From Trileptium ribeirensis (taxonomy: Eukaryota > Nematoda > Enoplea > Enoplida > Thoracostomopsidae), in assembly GCA_030248225.1 (NCBI GenBank), contig JASANE010012231.1, positions 1 to 64,000 on the forward strand: a stretch of 64,000 nt of DNA. Direction: 5' to 3'. The notes beneath the pieces are model-generated. The model searched no databases. It saw only the letters and a list, made by a program, of their open reading frames with translations, and was not told where the DNA came from. Position numbers and translations under genes: made by a program. Below are positions 1 to 16,000 of the stretch, in pieces (positions within the stretch are counted from its first letter, which is position 1; each line of letters starts with the position of its first letter).

Positions 1-723
1 GTACGTTCAGTTACATCTGTTCCATGGTAATAAAATTAATTGTGTCGCCCTTGTTATATGGCTATGGATCACGACATGTAATGAATCATATTGTTTCTGT
101 CTAATAATGCACACAACTCACAGAAAAAAATTTATGGAGTGTTTACGTTATAAAGAATACCCTATGAGAAAGTTTTGTTTCCATACGGTCAAGATCATAC
201 CATACTATGATTAGGAGCGGTTTATTTATATTGGTCAGGGTGTACTATGTAACGAAAACATGCTGTCACTAATACCACCTGCTTTGATCTGTGATGTCGT
301 CGAAACTCTGTATTTGTAAAAATAGTTAAATGAAATTTCAAATTATTTAAGTCATATTCGTACTACATGATATCGTTGATAACATTTCGTTAAATGTTCT
401 TGGACAAAACCTGCGCAGTACGTGATCAACTTATATCGAAAAATAGCAGAAAATCGCCAGGTAGCGTATCGCGGTATTGGCAATTTGACACTGCCAACAA
501 CTTCGTAAAAAAGGGCTGGACACCCGGTATATGGTGTCCAATTATATATAAAATTGTGTAATAAATAATAACATTGTAACTGCACACTATACCGTTGTTG
601 GTGTTGCGCAGGTTACACGCAGACAAAATTTTCACACGTTATGTCCTACGTGACGTAAACGTTGCAATAGATGTCCTATATTTACTTTTTATTAATCGCT
701 ATTACCATATTTGACAATTTTAG
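1..723. other. Upstream intron (left edge)
   Basis: AT-rich sequence before exon 1. No module-like open frame, repeat or promoter seen. By the three-exon periodicity a class C exon would be expected further upstream, outside the window. Confidence 0.55.
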
Positions 724-1032
724 AATGGTCGACGAAGACGTTGACCAATTCCTCGAAGAAGCGCTATCAAATCGAAACGAATCTAACTCATTCAAAGACC
801 AAACGATTTACTATTGCTCAAAATCACGACCGAAAGACTGTAAAGAAAAATGTGGACGGATTTTTCATGGACTTGATAAGGCAAACCAAACATGGGGATT
901 TACCGTTGACAACAAGCTCAAAGAAAAAGAATATGTGAAAGAATTTAAAACAAAAGTTAAAGACGGCGATGAAGAGACAATGGTGAACGCAACCAAAGTT
1001 GTTAAAAACGTATTAACGAGGGAGATAAATGG
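724..1032 (+). CDS. Giant gene exon 1 (module class A)
   Basis: Acceptor TTTTAG before 724; donor GG/GTAAAT after 1032; 309 bp, phase 2-2. The module starts with an acidic helix (DEDVDQFLEEAL), followed by IYYCSKSRP and a later segment GFTVDNKLKEKEYVKEFKTK. This last part closely matches exon 16 (GFTVNSTLDTKTYVTEFSKK) and exon 7. An open frame runs upstream to an ATG at 671, but that stretch is a translated polypyrimidine tract rather than coding sequence. If exon 1 were the true first exon it would give a signal-peptide-like start, which I think less likely because the acceptor and phase fit the other exons. Confidence 0.78.
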
Positions 1033-4000
1033 GTAAATTTGAAAACTTACGTTGAAAAGTGTAGGACACACAAAATATTGATACGTCAGCCACTGCGGCG
1101 TCAGTGTAAAATGTTTAGCATTGATGTGATTGCAGGACGTTCCAAACTTGTCTATGCGCAGCTTCAACAGCAGAAACTATAAGTCCACGATATTCTACAC
1201 ACAAGATGGTTCCTAATTCACAACCCTCGCTGGGCCTTTAGTGCACTATATTCGAGAAAAATACGCAATTTTTGTATCAAATCCACAACTTTTACAAAAG
1301 AAGCATAACGTAGTATGCTATTTTGGCGCAAAGATATAGTCACTTAGTTGTGGATTTTACTACTTTTGGCTATTTCCAAGCTGAAGTTTGCGACGCTGAC
1401 GGTTCAAATAATTTCTAATTTCGCCTTCCTGAATTTATAATTTTGTGACGACAAAGGCAGTTTATTACATACCTACGCATGAAGATTCTGTTTGTGGTTT
1501 TGCTTATTTTTATTTTTATTTCCCATTTTCCAATTATCAAAGTCCAACCATTTTTTACAGTAGTTGGGAATTCGCCTACCTAGGCGCTTAGGAGTTATTA
1601 AAACACCTAAAACTACACAGTTCCCAATAGCCGTTTTCAAAAAATAAGATTTACTTCTGTTGTAAAATAGATGGCAAGGTGGTAAGTTATAATATGAGTT
1701 TCCTACTGCAAATTGATATTATTTCGTACATGTGGATACTTACCTGGCTCAATGGTTTTGAGGTTTGTTACACTTGTGCACCCACAACTGAAAAGAATGA
1801 CATATTCATATATTAGATTTATTTTATATACAAGATATAAAAAAATGTCAAATATCTTCGCTTTTAATTATTTTATTTTTATTATATTTATTCTCTTTTT
1901 TCGTTGATCAAGCCAGACGTAGCTACATGATTCCAGGCCAGCACCCCGGTTTCGAATCGTTTTGTCAACATAGCATCAATATAAATATTTGCTATTGGAA
2001 TACGGCGAATATTTCCAAGTCTTGACGCTTTTGGTCTACATAGTAAGCACCCTTTCAGATATTAAATGACTCAATTTACCGTGATATTCGGATTTATAAT
2101 ACAGGGATGACCTAAATGAAATGGTACCCAAATAAACTAACCGGCAAGTGCATTTAGTGGTTAAGGGGAATTAGTTTATATGTTAAATAAAATGCAATAA
2201 GTTAAAAAATTTACCATGTTGTAATTAAGAGTACCGATTTCGTTACCCAATGATGCGTTGCTGTTTACTTCCACAATTGTGTATACTTCTATTTACTGTT
2301 TAGCCAATACGTTTTGTTTCTAGGGATATTGGTCTCGACTTTCTCAACTATTATTACGACTATTTGGAATCAAACAGTGGCAATGGATTACATATGTATA
2401 TTAGTTCACTTGATGACAAATCATTAAAGCACTTTTTGAAAATTATCAAACCTGCATTGATCGAGGCTGGATATACGATGTCTCATAGCGGAGATGGATC
2501 AAATGGATATGCTAATATGGCAGACGCAAAACAGATAAGGGAAGCATTGCTGGATAAAACGAATGATACGGACTTCGTAGATTATATCAGCAAGGCATAC
2601 ATGAAACTGGAGTCACAGTATACGCGGTAAGAAAGCATATATTATATTTTGATGGATATTTTTGTTTCTATATGTTTTCGCCACAACCCACAGACTGTGA
2701 TATTGTTTTCGGGTTTTGTCTCACTGTACGTATGTGTATTACAATTTCTCAGCAGTGGAATATCAACATTCATCCTTAACACCAACAAGCAGTGTACTAG
2801 CATGTTCATTATTACTAATTTTGTATGCCGGTTTTAGTCTCGGACATTGTTGCTGAAAATCGAGTGAAAACGTACAAGCGACGTGAGATGACACTAGATT
2901 TGATTCCCGTTATGCCATACGACCGTACGAAATGTTAGTCATAGCCAACTCGTAAAGAAGGGCTTTGGATTTCACACCATTGGATATGCATTGATATCAT
3001 AAACAGTCGTACTACACATTATGATTATATGGACATGTAAAACGAAATTTGCAACAGATTTGCAACGAGGTCGTCTTCTTGGAAATAGTGAAATATATGT
3101 GAAACGTTAGAAAATATAAGTACAATAAATACATACGTCGAATATCTCTGCGGATTCGTAATTTAATCCTCCCGCCGTATAATTTGTTTAAAAATGTCCT
3201 CTCGTGGCAAGCGTTGCGCAATAAAAATAATATCTCATTTGTTTTGCGGAAAGCAACTGGTTCCACAATGATGGAACCAACATATTCAGCCATAACTATA
3301 AATATACTAACATCTTTATATCTATTTCATCGAATATAAACGCATAAAACGAACTCTATATTATTTCAATTACCGAATGCTGACTCAGCATCTGTAGCGA
3401 TCTGGTAGTATCGAATAAAGAGCTGTTCTTAAATCATGTTTTTGTGTTTTCATATTTATCTTAGATATTTACAAAATTCTTGCTATGAGTGGAATATTGT
3501 GTTTAAATTCTACTGTTGCAGCTGAGTACCACATATCGTTCTACAAAGCCCATGTATTACTGGTAACCAGGCCTAATTTGCATATCAGATAGCTGGTGAT
3601 AAATTAAATAATTGAAATGTAATATTCGCACCACTATGGTCCCATTGTTCCCACTGGACGTTGTTGTGGAATTTCCCATCCTTCAAAAAGTCTATTTTAG
3701 AGCGACGTTAACCTAAGAGCCAATTAGATTACACTGCGCAATTCCCAGCTTTAAATTGTGATGAGGTGAAAACTGAAAGATTGGAAAGCCAGGAAAATGA
3801 ACTGCATAATTTTGCTTAAAGTGCGTAACATCTTCAACGTTGTATGATCTGGCATATATTTGAGACTTATTCTCGTAGCTCTTTGTCTTCACTCATTTTA
3901 CGAGAAAAATGTTTTTATGTTCCGAAATCTACAGTTTTTGGCAGGTCTCTTTGTAAATAAATGATGTTAAATGTTGACGTTAGTTAAACGGTAGTTGTAA

Positions 4001-7000
4001 TCACGGCACTCGAGGTTTGTATTGGGCATAAAATATTGACTCTCAACTATCATCAATCTTTTTTATACCGGAACCACCTCCGTACACTTTGACAGCATGA
4101 CAACGACAGCATAACTTTAAAAAATCAAGCATAATTTTTCAACGACAATAGCACATAAGACCTGAAATAACAAGTCATAATGAAAAGCTACATGCGCTTG
4201 TGTGATGCATTTAAAGAACTACATTTATAAATGTAATGAATTAGAAACTTAATTGTAAATAAGTAATTATCGCTTAAAACAGCGCTATAGGCAAGCAGAA
4301 ATGAAGCTGCTGGGTGCAATCGAGAAAAGAAAAGAAACCATGAACGTAAAGAAGGCGATATTGGATTATATGGAAAATGAAATGAATCCGGACGACGCGT
4401 ATTATTTCGGACAAGCAATATTCGTGTCATTTGAGGGCGCTGGAATGTCATTATCAGGTGCAGACGGCGGAACTTCGTCGATTGCTGCATTCGATACAAT
4501 GTCAAATCGCGAAATACTCGAGTATGCCAAGCTTCAACTTGAAAGTATGACTGAGGAGCAAGCTCGTAATGCGGGAGTCATTGTTTATCGCTATTTGAAT
4601 GATAAATTACGCAGGTAAATAAATTATGTAAAATTTTATTGTAGTGGTTAACCTAGTATATTTTATGCTTATGAATGCAGCTGCCTAATGGCTTAGTAGT
4701 ACCGTAACAAGAGGCATCTTTACTTACGGCATTTCGCTTAGCTGCTATCATCGTACCAGAAAATGTCAATTTGACGGTTTAGTTCTGCTACCTTGAGTTA
4801 TACGTTCTTACAGGATTCATGGCTTCCACTTTGTTTATTGCTTCAATTTTTGAGAACTTTAGAAGGTTCAGTGTTCTCCCATTACACTCACAGTTAAATT
4901 ACAGGTTTTGGGTTTGCAAATCACAACATATATACTTGTTAAAAACCTGTGTCATGTAGAATTAAAAAAACAATATCGATTTTTATTTAACGTTTTCCTA
5001 TATCCTTGGTTGTTGTTCGCTTTAGACGCTCCATTTTCACGACCATTAACATTGAAAAGACCAATTAGTCTTTTTTCCAGCCCCCGTCGTCATTGTTTTA
5101 ATTTATCAAGGCAGGAATTCATTAATCTAGCGAGTTTTGCGTCCTTAAATGCTAAAAATTTAGCATCGACGTAAGCCACTGGTGGTGACCACAAAAAGGC
5201 ATAAATAGTGCAGTCTAACTCTTCGATGTAAGAAGTTCAATGATCTGGGGCAATTTCGACATTTACTCGTATGGAGCACTTTTGGAGCACACACAAGTCT
5301 CTAGCAAACATTGGAAAAACCCAAATAATACAGTCTGGATTTTGGAAAAAGTTGGATGATCTGATGTCATTTGATCATTTATCGTATTATTATTTGCCGT
5401 ACTAGAGCCCTTTTAAAGACGATATAAGACTTTAGTGACGACAATGAAAAAGGCCTAAATATAATAGTCTGACACTCCGACTAACATTTGCTATGACTAC
5501 TAAATCGAAATAACATCCTGGAACAAAATGATACTACGTAGGATATCTATTTATGCTATTAAACGTAGGTCACTCTAAAATTGCATGTGTACTGGTCGTG
5601 TACTTGCGAAAGCTAACTTATATGTTTAGTAAATCAAGAAGATACCTAGAGATGCTTTTACGGTCTTTCGAAGCAGTGGACATTCCGAACTGGTTAGTTG
5701 AAAATCTGCACGTCCAAAGCCAAACACGGTAACTTACAGTGAACAATATGTATATATATTTTATGATCAAAATATAGATAAACAGTGTGACAAATTCTCA
5801 AGCAAAATTTTAGTTCCAGGCACCAAAATATCACGTATCTTTATTTTCGGGCCTGAAAAAGTCGACAGTAAGCAATCGAGACTCGTGAGAACCACGTGGG
5901 AGACGTATGTTTTCAGGACAGCTTTGACCCTTATAACCGAACAAACTCCATACTGAAATTACTATTCGAGTAAACTTTGTCAATCAAGTTTTAATGTAGA
6001 TGTGTCATGGCGCTAGTATAAACCCGTGAGCTACTTCGACGATTCAACTATGCATATGCTTTTACGCATAATATATACATGAAAGCACATCGTTAAATGA
6101 TTGCTAAATTCCTTAGGTTTTACATGTTTGGTGATAAACAGAGAAAATATAAATCCAAATGCCTTCACGCAGGCTAAAAATCTTATCACTGTTTGAAAAT
6201 TGACCGATACAGCCTATACTGATATTTCACATAAATTTTACGACTAATTAATATGAACTGATAAATGTGCGTTAATAGTAAAACCACTGGATTCGAACGA
6301 TATTATTCATCTATATTTATTGTTAACATAAACCTGAAAGACATCACGGTTACAAATGATCGTGGCCATAAGGAATTTATATTCGGACAGGGACAAAAAC
6401 CACGCTTTGGAAATCCATCGTATTTGCAATTCCACAAAATATGTCAGTTTCCGAGTTGACATTTATGTCGTCTGAGGCAGGTCCAATAGAGCTTTTTGAT
6501 TTATCTAATACACACAAGTTTCATCTTTGTATATATACTAGTTTTTACAATCTTCAGGGAATCGGAACAGGATGTATTACGAGTCTTGAAAGCGAACAAA
6601 AATAAAACTGGCGCTGAACTGATATCTGCAATTGAATATGATATGTCGACCATGTATTTAACATACGACCAGGATTTGTATTGGTATATTATGGTCTGGT
6701 ATGATTATTTATTTGATGCTGGAGTTTACCAATTAGCGGATGTCGATATGGAAGCTATACTTGAAGACCCGGATCCGATCTCTTCATTCAGCTCGATGCT
6801 GAAAAAGCACTCGGATGAAGTGGAAGAAGCTGCTGACGAAGCTTCAAAAATCATGTCTGATGAAGTCCTTAGGTAACTTAGTGTTACGTAGTTGTGTAAG
6901 TGTACTGCCCTTATCACGCTGTTATGCATTATGTGAGGAAGGTTTTATTGAAAATGAGAGATTGTTGCTATAGCCGTCCGGCTGTCACTCTGTTTTCGAC

Positions 7001-10000
7001 TTTCATCAACCTCTGCATTTTACGTCGCGCAAGGTACTCCAATACTTCATTTCCAGCTCGATGCAACTGCACAAATTCAAATGGAGAGCTCCATAAATAC
7101 GTGCACACCGAAGTAAGTGTCCAATCGTTATGCGGCGTTCACGTTATAATGTCCCCAACGTTTGGAACCTATGTACCCCACACAGTGTCAGACACACTGT
7201 TGACAACAGGGTGTCTTAGACACCCCCATGTTTTTAATAAATTTTTTCAACGGTAGCTAGTTACGCGTATTACCACTTGCCGACAGTGTCAGGCACACCG
7301 TGTCTTCTGGCAGTTTTATTGACACTGTTCGGAATTATTTGAGCAATGTTCATATGGGCTAGATACAAATATCGAGAATTTAGGAAAAACTCCACAGGAC
7401 AGTTGACTAATAAACCGCATTCGCTACAGTTAATTCGCGCCAAATTGGTAGCTGAGGGTGTGTACGACACTGTCTAGAAAAAATTTAGTTGCTAGGGGTG
7501 CGTTGTACACCCCCGCCATTTGATTTACATTATGGGTGTCACCCTGGCTTTCTATACGGTAGGGTCACGACTACAGGGGGTCAAAAGTTCCAAACAGCGG
7601 GGACATTATAACGTGAACGCCGCATTAGGCTCGTACGTTGTGGTTGAACCGCCGTTCAAACACGCGGTCGACAATCGGGACTAAGGGTAGTTCCGCTATA
7701 CCAATGGACACACTGGTAGTTTAAATAAATGCTAAATATCATCGTAAGAGGCTAGAATACATAGTATATAAAGCATATGAGTTTATAGATCGCATTGCAG
7801 TTTAATAAAAATCCATTGTCTGAAGCTACTTGATTATTACATTTCAGGAGTTGACACGAAGTTTTTTCTATAATTGCTAAAAGCAAGGTTACCAAATGTT
7901 TAGTGGCGATAATGCGGAGCGAATGGTTACTGGTTCGACCCGCAGTGTATATTTTTGATTATTTCATTTCTGTTTCTCCAGCGCTTGGTCAAACACCATA
8001 GTACACTAACCATTTCAATTGTTGCATGCTCAAAAATTTTCAATCATACGAACACGATGTTCGTAAATTTTCTGAAGATTATAGCATTGTTATGATCACT
8101 TCCTAAATTATCTTGCTATATCACTCGGTTATAACCGCAATCTTAAACACTGACAAAACGTTGCTTATCACGCAACCACAGCAGATTAAGGCAGGTATCC
8201 TACATGATATTTATGAATTTTTTGCATGCGGTGTAGAATGCCGCAGCGGGAGACCAACTGGAGCTTATAGAACTCAGCCACGGTCTGAACTGCGTGCATA
8301 AGAAGACTTGGATTTATTTCTTTGTAATTACAAATAACAATAAATATTAAAATTTTTCTCTAAAAAACTATCGAAAATTCGGCTTTAGCATACTGCTCAT
8401 GGTGAACTTAAAAGTAGGGTGCCAGCATCCCAAAAATGTTTTGTATTAAACCATTCTACGGTAAACCAGCTAGTAAGAAAGATGACAAAGCTAGTTGGGT
8501 TGACTAGAGACAACAATATATCCAGGGACATAACTTACCATACATGTCCATAGGGAGCGGGTAAAGGATTATCTCCCTGAAGTTTACCGTCCCCATCCAA
8601 GCTGACTACACTCCTTTCGTGACACGTCATCCGACTCGACTGGATGTAGAATCCATGGGTGCATTTCGCAGCGCTAAAGTTGTTAGTGATGATTACCGCG
8701 GCGGTACTGGATGTAGAATCTGTCAGTTCCCGTCATGTTGTTTCTATATGAATATTACGAAAACAAGTGGCATAATTCTCAAGCGCGTGATGTGCAGTTG
8801 CCATGATATCTATCACGTGTTGCTTTGTTTTGTTATCCGCATAATTTTAGCATCATATGTTGAAGTGTTAAGGACTGTAACCATTATAAACTGCAGTGAC
8901 CCATTTCTCTAAAGATAAAGAACTATCTACTTTAGAACACCAACCGAAGTTTACTTTTCGACACCTACGCTAGTTTATAGTAATATTAGACAAGCTTTAA
9001 TAAAATTGCCACTGATTTTTTGGTAAAGGTAATACACTGAAGTATGTTCGTCATACGATTTACAAAATATCGTAACTTACTAAATTAAATATCTATTTTC
9101 CAGTGCCTATATTATTGTACTATGAAAATAGCAGTTTACGCTTTCAATAAGTTATGATGCACGAGCCTAAACGCACGACCACACAAATATTGTTGTAACA
9201 CAGCGTATATAGTTAAAGCCGTGCAGCGAAATGCGTTAACGCACGTTTAGCTAAATTAGCTGTATTACAAGTCAGTTGTAGCACAGCTAGGTTTGCGTCA
9301 AGTGATTTGTACGCACGGTTGCGTTGTTTAACTCGTTCAAACTCGTGCTCACGCAGTCGTCTGAACTCGTCACAACCGCGCATACAAATCACTTAACGCA
9401 CGATAGCTGCGCTACAACTATTACTTGGAAACAGTTGAAGTTATTTACAGTTGACGATATGTAGAAACTCATATTTTGTGCATATTTTGCTTATTTCACT
9501 ATTTTAAACCTGGATTTAAATATTATGCAACTTTATTGTTAAATCATGCTGTCGATTGAGAAGATTTTATGATTATCCTCATAATCTGGGAACTAACTAA
9601 TCAATGAGATGCACGGTATACATTTTTTGGTTAGTGCAATTCATTTATTCCGTAGCTCTAAATTAATATTTGAATAAATGTGCAAATTTGAAATATTTGT
9701 CATGTTATGTTTCCAAAAGTACACATGCCTCTCGAATATACTTGTAACCTGCACAATGAAGCACTGCCAAAATTCAAAATACACTAAAATATGAATAGGT
9801 CATTTTGTAATTTTTAAGCAGTACAAACATTAACGACATGTTTGTTCGGCTCAACTTAATTTCAAGCACAAGCTTTTTAAAAGTCTTTTTTAAAACGCTT
9901 CCTTTTTCAAACAATATATGGTCGACCAAAAAATTAATATTTTTTACCATATTAATGCATGACAGTCCAGTTTAAATGATTGATTAAATTGCAACACAAT

Positions 10001-13000
10001 TATCCAACCATTCACTGGGCACCAAATTTAATGTGTTATGTGTGTCAATAATGCCACAAGTTTATATTTTTTATCGCATACACGTATACGTGCTTTAGAA
10101 TAATGAAGCGAATAGTCAATGGCATGCAGGAGTAACTTTGTGTATTTATTTTATTTGTTGAAATTATAGTTACGCTTACAAACACATGTACGAGTACTTC
10201 CAAGAAGTAATCGCGTTGAACAACAGTATTAACGTGAAAGAACACGTCTTGGCAAAAGTGGCATCGGGTCAATTTATTGACTACGCCGATATTTTCGTCG
10301 ATATGGCGATGAAAAGTGGTGTAGAAGTGGTAGAGCGAACCGTCACGGATGAGGACATTAACGCCGCCATAGGAGATACGCGTGCACTTCAAAAACTTGT
10401 GGAAAGTCAACTTGAACTAATATCTGACCAAAACCTGCTCAAGTACTTTGCCGAATGGTCGGAATATATTTATGCCGATGTCGAAATGTAAGTTCAAAGA
10501 GCCATTAACACTAACCACTCCTTAGCACGCTCCACCACGAAAGCGCAAAATAAAAAAAATTAGCAATTACGAGCAAGTTATTATGCAAATTATAGTCAAA
10601 ATACTACATATTTTAGTAAAATATGAGCAATTAGGACATTTTCAAGAATTTATCCCTCCTCCCGCACCTCTCAGCTTAACCGCCACCGGAATGGTCTGCT
10701 ATGGGTGAATCCAAGAGGCGTCCACAGGGCAATGAGCCCCCTGAAACGGTTTTGAAGTTAAAGAATTTGGCGTCGTTGAACCACGAATTTATCAAATTGT
10801 CCTCAACTGTGAATCCTGTGTACGCCCCAGTTTTCTGACCAATCAGCTGATGGACCTCAGTCAGTTTGCTATGATGCACAGTTGTATTTCCCTGTTTACT
10901 GGATGATAATCCAAATTACATGGACACTACTAAGTAACTATATAAAATCGCTGTAAAAACTTAAACTGGGTTGTTTTGAATTTTTGTAAACTAGCCTGAG
11001 AACGCAATTAAAATCACAAACCTCGATATAAACTTTACTAAAAAATTTTTATTTGATGTTAAGACGTATTCGCTAAGCCAATATTATTTTACAATTTTTT
11101 AGCAACCAATATTAAAAATGCATAATAGGTGATAAAAAGAGACAACAATTCTAGGTTTATATTTATTTCAGTGCATCCATTTGGTATGTAATTTGCCCAG
11201 AATCATTAGGATTTTGATTGAAAAATATATAATACACTTTGGTCACGAAAACAAATTTGTGCAAGAAAAACTCCGAATATTATAAAAACTATCCTATTTA
11301 TTTTCTAATACCTATAATGATAATGCGCAACAATACTCCAGGTGTGTTCGTATATTAAACCGTGGCATAAAAGAGTTTAAAACATGTTTTTATGTTATTA
11401 GTTTAAAATTTGTACCATCAAACTCAGCCTACTGTATTAGGTGTCGCTTCTCTCTAACGTAAACAAATATATAAAGTTTTGATCCTGTCTGGCCTAATTT
11501 ACGCCTAAGCTTACCATGACCTCAATTAAAAAGCAAATCCGTTACACTCCTGTACTAATGCCAAATCCTGCCCCTGTTACAGTGGAAAATTTTAATCATA
11601 ATTAGTTTTAGTTTTATAATTCCGCATCCAGCTGCATCCCTGAGATTATGTCAGTGCACGCAGCACTAACTCCACAAATTCACCGATGTGTTATGGAAGG
11701 ATCATTGTTAACCTAACAAGGAGTATTTTGTTGCATTGGAGTTTAATGTTTTGAATTATGAACATTACAACATTTAGGGATTCTCAAATGAAAGTTGAAC
11801 AATCAATCGAAGAATTATTGGAGATGGACGCGTCAATGTTTGAAGCAGGAATCAACAAACTGCTCAAGTCGAATGAAATGAAAGTATATTCCCGTTCGCT
11901 TATCGAACTGATAATCGATTGGGAAATGGATTTGCCAGGTTTTCCATCAATTCAAAAAGATCGACTTCAACAAATGTCACTGGATGAATCTATTGAAATT
12001 ATCCGATTAGCATTTGCTGGCAAATCGAATGAAGAAATTTCAGAAATACTTGGGAGCATTTCAAACATTTTGTACGAAGAAAGCGCTATGTAAGTTTTTA
12101 ATATACTGCATTCCGATGTGTTATGACTGCAATATAAATCCGTGAATGCGTACATTGTTTGTAATAAACTGCTAATTAATCCACTTTAACTTTTGCACAA
12201 CAGCATCGTTAATCGGTATTTCATAACATTTCAGACGCTATTTGAAGTTTTTTCTTTATTTGTGACCAGATATTCCTAAATTTATGTCTAAATAATTACT
12301 AAAATTTTTCCGATAACTGTATACTGTATTGGTGTCTAAGGGTCGTAGGCTATGGGTTGTAGATGGTCCCGAAGGAGGGGCGGTAAATGGTCTCGGGAGC
12401 ACGAGGGATAGGTGCGAACCAATCGGTGTGGGTGAATAGCTGTGGTTTGGGGGTTCGAACCTTAGGGAGCTAGCCCCTCTATCGACATCTATGATATAAT
12501 CGGTACCTGAAGCTGTTGTTATACGGTGCACTCAGTTGGTGCTGTAACACACACTTGTATAACGAAAAGAAGCTCTCTGTCTCCGGATAATCATACACTG
12601 AACTTAAATTCAATTCAAGCTTGTGACCTTTGAAATTTCACAGGTCTTACGACTTTTGGAAATGTTGTAAAGTGTAGAAGTCAAAGACATATAAATAGTA
12701 AATAGTTTCATACTGTTGCCGGAAAATATCTATGTTGACTTTAGAAAGCGGTGGTTTGGTTATAAGAATGGAAATCCGCTATATAAAATAATTAATATCT
12801 ATAGTTTTAGTAATACTTTAAACTCAAATGTTACATTTATTCATGATTCTCATTCTTGTTTATTAACCGTTGTAATTTGCAATTTTAGAAAAAATTCTGA
12901 GAGAATCGTGTATCCAAAATATTTGGTATAGAAACTGATATGCGGTTTTAACTGAAGTTTTTAAATGAACATTAATAATAGAGCAACTTATATATTCGTT

Positions 13001-16000
13001 GTTTAAAGAACCCAAATCAAAGTATATGAACAGCACAAACAGTCTCTGAAACTAGATACCATTCGGTTGTCAATCTCACGTAACATATATGTTTTATGTT
13101 ATACTCATATATTTAAGGAAAATTAATAAAGGTCAATAATTGCAGTATATATTCAACTAAATGACAAATAGTATAACAATTTTCAACGTTTCATAATATG
13201 TATTCCCGAAGGAAATTTTTTGAAGTAATTGAAAGACCTATTGAAATTTGTGCCAAACAGGTCCATTCATTAACGAGTTAACAGACAAAGTTAGGGCAAT
13301 TTTGGCTTTTTAGAATGCTAGAAAGCAGTTTTACCCGCTACTGATTAAACAGTAAATTTCTTACAAAGTCAACAGCATATATAAGTATTCCACCGTAGGA
13401 CTCATGTAAATAATTTTCCAGTAATAGATGATAACAGCAAAATTTGCATAAAATTTGATCAAAAGCAGACCTAACAACTATTTTTCGCCAACAAAGAGGA
13501 TACTTTAGGGATGTTTATATATTTTGTGAGCTTCTTACCTAAAAGAAACAATGCTCTAAAAATATGAACCACATTTGTGCAACGTTATAAGTGGTAACTT
13601 AATTTATGTATGAACGGCGTTGATCCAAAATATGTGGTTTTAACAACATTATTGTATCATGAATGGGTTATGATGTTTAAATTAGTACTAAAAGTATGTT
13701 TATTTATGACATCACAGTATTAATAATTTAGCCCAGTAATTTTACCTCTTGCAAAAATCTAGCGATAAGTCCATAATCCGAGCTGATTTTGGCCAGGAAC
13801 GTGAGTATTATTCAACCTCCGCTTGCAAATGGAACGAGACACAAGAAATTATTTCAGCCGTACATGCTGTGCTATGGTCTCATCGAATGGTAGAAACTGA
13901 GTAACCAACACATTTGTGTTCTTGAGGCATAGATGTTGCTCTAGAAATTGCATTTTGATACTGCCTATGGCAGCTAGGCAAGATGATAATCTATATTACG
14001 GTAAAAACTGGATAAATTCAGTAATAATGATATTTGACATTTAGTAAGTTCATGCCGTTTAGTAAACTGTTATTCGTGATTGGTGGATAGTCTTGGTCTG
14101 TGCGTTTTTAGTCGTTAACAATAAAGTGGAGCTAATGTACTTAATTTAAAGTATTCTATAGCATTCTATATATATCAATATTGCAGGGACGTAGATGATG
14201 AAGTTGGTGAAATCCTTGATGAGGCTCTGGCTACAGATGTAGACGATATAGGGCAACAAATAATCGATTATTGTGACGAATCGAAACCTAGCGAATTCAA
14301 GCGGAAAGCAGAGCAAATTATGAAATATATCGATGAATCGGGCGAGTCAATTTGTTTCGACATTGACGAAATGCTGAGCCCAAGAGAATATGAAAAAGAA
14401 TTCAAATCTAAAATACAATGTATGGAAAAAGATGACTTGAAGTCTATGATCAAGACTTCCAGGACCAATCAAAAAACCAAACGCAAGGAGTAAGATTGCT
14501 TTTAAATTAATTTCTTTGGGAAGGTTACTCCCAGAATTTGAAGTTACATTCTGCACACATTGTTTTCCGGTGTGTCCATATCGGGAAATATCTTCCATGT
14601 ATTGGTAAAATTTATTCATATATTCGCAAACTTATGTGGTTATACGTATGGGCGCAGATGTGGAAAATACAGGGCTCCAGAGCACTACTTTTGAGACAGC
14701 TCGTCTCATTTCCCACAACGCTTTGTCTAAGTGTATAAATCAAAATACCCACATTTTGGTTTTCCAGCTTAAGGAAAACCAAACTAACCTTAGGCAGTGA
14801 AGTTCCACACTTTTAGAGATAGTTATGCGTAAGCCACACATGTTGACATATTCAGGTCTCGGGAACTATAGGCGGTGTCGGCGGCGAGGGGATGTAGCCT
14901 CAGAGGTACTAAAGACCCTCGGGGAGAGGTCATCCGGCATTATCAGAAAAAATTTGATAACCTCTCCTAGCCACCGAGGATCAGTTTTTGCCGATATTAC
15001 CTCTATGTTTGCCAATATTAACCCTATTTTTACCAATTTTTGCCTAAACTTTTCGCGCCAATGCTGTGTTCGGGGACGAAGGTGTGGAGATGGGGTGAGG
15101 AGCACCATTGAGTAGGGGTACCCCAGGGGGATGTAGAGCCTCGGGGGCCCGAAACCTCAGAGTGGTAGCTTCCTGCACCCGTTCTTTGGCATATATGTTA
15201 TAGGCTACATTTATCATCAGAAATGACTCAGTTTTCAGATTTATGCTAGTCCATGTTTCATGATTTTCACGTCAGCCGTGATTAACGGTAAGGCAACAAT
15301 TCCCCCGATATCATGTTGCATTTTCACATTAATATCACTGTCAACCCCCTGTTGTTATAGTCAGGGGTCCTACCTTTACAGTCGCTGTTATATGTACCAT
15401 ATAAGATATTCTTATTTGATTTGCACAATAATTCACAACCACTAAATGGCATCTTTATGATGTTCCATAGTCAAGATCTCTATTGATTGCTTGTTGCATA
15501 ACATCTATCCAGTTCATTCCGCTGTTCAATCAAATCAATTCAATGAATTACACCGAAAGTTAGAAACCTTAAGGCTATTTGAATAACGATCATTAGTATA
15601 TGAAGTTTTAAATCAGGACTTTGACTCAAAACGCGGCTTTTGTAAGTATATCATTGATGCTCCATTCTTAAACGAACAAAAACAATATTTATGATATAGT
15701 ATTAACAGCGTAATGGCTATAAAATATTTTATGGTAAATGGTAACAGTATATAAAGCTATAGTTGCTGTTAGCGCTGCTTCAACGTACTCATTTAATGAA
15801 ACTGTGTCTATGATTTGGCATAATTCACGCAACTCCGTTATGTCTAACACATTTCGGTCGATAACTACTGTCGAATTTGTTAGGTACATAATCTAACACT
15901 AATAACAATTATTTTGTTTTTACTTTTCAGGGACCTGGGCGTAGAGTTGGACTACGCATTTAAAAAACATTCGAACAAAAGTCCCAAAGAAATAACAAAA

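Larger units (their letters stand above)
6873..10169. other. Intron 4
   Basis: Holds an inverted-repeat element (7131-7624), a tRNA-like fragment (near 7890-7945) and a small hairpin element (9268-9426). The rest is plain AT-rich sequence. Confidence 0.6.

Noticed and set aside
671..723. Signal-peptide-like start (MSYIYFLLIAIT) before exon 1
   Set aside because: It is the translated pyrimidine tract before a good acceptor; exon 4 shows the same false signal peptide. The phase fits an internal exon.
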